A DNA stretch of 7,095 bases from NCBI GenBank assembly GCA_020346805.1, contig CP070790.1:3716592-3723686 (forward strand), in the 5' to 3' direction. The notes under the pieces are model-generated. The model was not told where the DNA came from and ran no database searches. It saw only the letters and a list, made by a program, of their open reading frames with translations. Source of the stretch: Planctomycetota bacterium (GTDB taxonomy: Bacteria > Planctomycetota > Phycisphaerae > UBA1845 > PWPN01). Positions 6,271-7,095 of the stretch are shown here, in pieces (position 1 is the stretch's first letter; every line of letters starts with the position of its first letter). The position numbers and the translations under genes were made by a program.

Positions 6271-6331
6271 TGAACCGCCGATCCGCCTACGCCGAGGCCC
6301 CGGAGGACAAGTTCCCGCGGATGAACGCGAA
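6271..6331 (+). repeat. ACCGCAGAT-type repeat interrupted by a 29-bp inner element
   Basis: Left half TGAACCGCCGAT (6271-6282) and right half TTCCCGCGGATGAACGCG (6312-6329) flank an inner segment at 6283-6311. It starts CCGCCTAC and ends GGAGGACAAG, and can fold as an imperfect TCCGCC/GGAGGA stem. The interruption point is the same as in the 5893 copy, immediately after GAT. Confidence 0.6.
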
Positions 6332-6355
6332 TAGCCCCGAGATTTGTTTTATTGC

Positions 6356-6490
6356 TCACGCAAAAGCACGAAGACGCCGAGAAAAGTGAGAAAGTAGAGT
6401 CCTGAGTCTGTAGTCTTGTATCTTGAGTCTCTAGCCTCCTACCTCCAGCCTCCGGTCTACAGCCTGTTGCCTACATATCTTCAGCCTCTA
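6356..6490 (+). repeat. Interspersed repeat, copy B: 54-bp head plus a longer 7-nt periodic CT-rich array
   Basis: The head at 6356-6409 matches copy A (4842-4895) at 43 of 54 bases. It leads into a CT-rich tract with a strict 7-nt period from 6401 to 6477: eleven units such as CCTGAGT, CTGTAGT, CTCTAGC, CTCCAGC and CTACAGC, then a degenerate end to about 6490. It lies about 110 bp upstream of addB. The overlapping short plus-strand ORF at 6416-6610 is only a readthrough of this periodic tract. Confidence 0.75.
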
Positions 6491-6542
6491 TTGCGGTGCA
6501 TCGGTATCGTGATGGAATATGGCACCGGGCAGGAGAATTGGG

Positions 6543-6572
6543 TTGGTTCTTTCCGGCGGGTTGGATTATTAT
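6543..6572 (+). promoter_or_regulatory. Candidate promoter for addB
   Basis: TTGGTT (6543-6548, 3 of 6 to the -35 consensus), 18-base spacer, TATTAT (6567-6572, 5 of 6 to the -10 consensus). The start would be near 6579, about 22 nt before the ATG. The -35 is weak, so this is only a candidate. Confidence 0.35.
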
Positions 6573-6600
6573 GCCGGTTGAATAAGCGGGAGTGTAATAC

Positions 6601-7095
6601 ATGTCGATAGGTTTGGTTGTCGGAAGGGCAGGTAGTGGCAAGACCTGGCGGTGTCTGGAGGCCGTCCGTGCGGGCCTGCGGGAAGATGCGGCGGAGGCCA
6701 ACAAACTGCTGCTGCTGGTGCCGGAGCAGGCCAGTTTCCAGATGGAACGGGCCCTGATCGAGACTCCCGACATTCTAGGTTACACCCGCTGCGAGGTGCT
6801 GAGTTTTCAGCGCCTGGCCTATCGCATCTTCGCCCAGACCGGTGCCGATCCGCGGCGTGCCGACCAGACCATCGGCACCCTGGGGCGGATGATGGTCATG
6901 CGGCGACTCATTAGCCGGCATAAGCCCGAATTCCAGTTGTTGCATCAGGTAGCCGACAAGCCTGGGCTGATCAAGCAGGTGGCCGACAACATCGACGAGC
7001 TAATGCGGGAGAATGTCGAGCCGGAGTTGTTGGCGGACCTGGCAGATCGATGTCGGGAAGATAATCCATTGGCGTCGGCCAAGTTGGCCGACCTG
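6601..7095 (+). CDS. addB: ATP-dependent helicase/nuclease subunit AddB, N-terminal fragment (cut by window edge)
   Basis: The frame opens at ATG6601 and stays open for 165 codons to the edge. It begins MSIGLVVGRAGSGKT, a Walker A motif at residues 8-15, and continues with LLLLVPEQASFQMERAL (36-52) and CEVLSFQRLAYRIF (64-77). The pairing of GRAGSGKT with VPEQAxFQxER and VLSFxRLA is diagnostic of AddB (RexB-like), the subunit that with AddA forms the double-strand-break processing helicase-nuclease that recognises Chi. Full-length AddB is typically about 1,100-1,200 aa, so roughly 15% is visible; the C-terminal nuclease and its Fe-S cysteines lie outside. GGGAG at 6588-6592, eight bases before ATG, supports the start. 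addA commonly follows addB, so it may lie just beyond the window. AddAB is usual in Firmicutes and several other phyla, which argues against a RecBCD-type enterobacterial relative. Confidence 0.93.
   Translation, partial: MSIGLVVGRAGSGKTWRCLEAVRAGLREDAAEANKLLLLVPEQASFQMERALIETPDILGYTRCEVLSFQRLAYRIFAQTGADPRRADQTIGTLGRMMVMRRLISRHKPEFQLLHQVADKPGLIKQVADNIDELMRENVEPELLADLADRCREDNPLASAKLADL

Larger units (their letters stand above)
5641..6355. other. Gene-poor repeat-rich region
   Basis: About 700 bp with no convincing gene on either strand. The short ORFs here (for example 5965-6174) are built from repeat units, lack family resemblance and have no good ribosome binding site. The content is a patchwork: three ACCGCAGAT-type repeat copies, two carrying an inserted element; two clusters of 8-nt GTCAAAA units; a small CCGCC/GGCGG hairpin at 6090-6102; a CTCGG/CCGAG stem at 6217-6233; a small CGTAA/TTACG palindrome at 5879-5890; and a G/T-rich tract at 5995-6032. 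Positions 5641-5775 hold nothing recognisable. Confidence 0.65.

Noticed and set aside
5776..6490. CRISPR array
   Set aside because: The repeats are degenerate, differ in length and are not separated by uniform unique spacers, and there are no cas genes.
6471..6773. Minus-strand ORF of 100 aa overlapping the start of addB
   Set aside because: Most of it is antisense to the diagnostic AddB N-terminus and the rest is reverse-read periodic repeat.

Overview
This window looks like chromosomal DNA from an environmental bacterium with at least partly anaerobic or microaerobic metabolism. Three things suggest this: an oxygen-sensitive type of acyl-CoA dehydratase activase, a cytochrome bd oxidase gene facing away from it, and an AddB-type recombination nuclease gene. 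The noncoding DNA is full of degenerate short repeats of the kind common in genomes recovered from sediment or groundwater. The lineage cannot be fixed from the sequence. A deep-branching group such as Planctomycetota (Phycisphaerae-like) or Zixibacteria is a low-confidence guess.

Layout, left to right. Positions 1-141, minus strand: the N-terminus of cytochrome bd oxidase subunit I (cydA), cut by the window edge. Positions 142-455: a divergent intergenic region with a good sigma70-type promoter (-35 TTGACA) firing rightwards. Positions 456-4828, plus strand: a two-gene unit of the 2-hydroxyacyl-CoA dehydratase activase superfamily. The first protein (1063 aa) has two tandem ASKHA ATPase domains and a DUF2229-like region. 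The second (434 aa) is a 2-hydroxyglutaryl-CoA dehydratase D-component-like Fe-S protein. They overlap by 124 bp in different frames, at the place where related proteins are fused into one chain of about 1400-1500 aa. Positions 4945-5548, minus strand: a type II toxin-antitoxin operon (ribbon-helix-helix antitoxin, then MazF/PemK-like toxin), with its own promoter and a perfect 11-bp-arm palindromic operator. Positions about 5641-6542: roughly 900 bp with no credible gene, filled with several interspersed repeat families. Positions 6601-7095, plus strand: the N-terminal 165 codons of addB, running off the right edge.

How the genes relate. The two activase-family proteins are expected to work together: ATP hydrolysis by the ASKHA part drives an electron to the Fe-S dehydratase-like part. 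No substrate-defining neighbour (CoA transferase, acyl-CoA dehydrogenase) is present, so the substrate is unknown. The divergent bd oxidase could help keep oxygen low, but co-regulation is only an inference. The toxin-antitoxin module lies between two copies of one repeat family, in a segment that looks like an insertion-tolerant accessory spot between core genes.

The points most worth a second look are the split/overlap architecture of the activase, the asymmetry of its two ATPase domains, the toxin with Lys where MazF normally has its catalytic Arg, the two repeat copies that differ only by transitions and carry 7-nt periodic tails, and the nested repeats in which one element interrupts another at the same site twice. 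No RNA gene, CRISPR array, transposase or convincing rho-independent terminator was seen.
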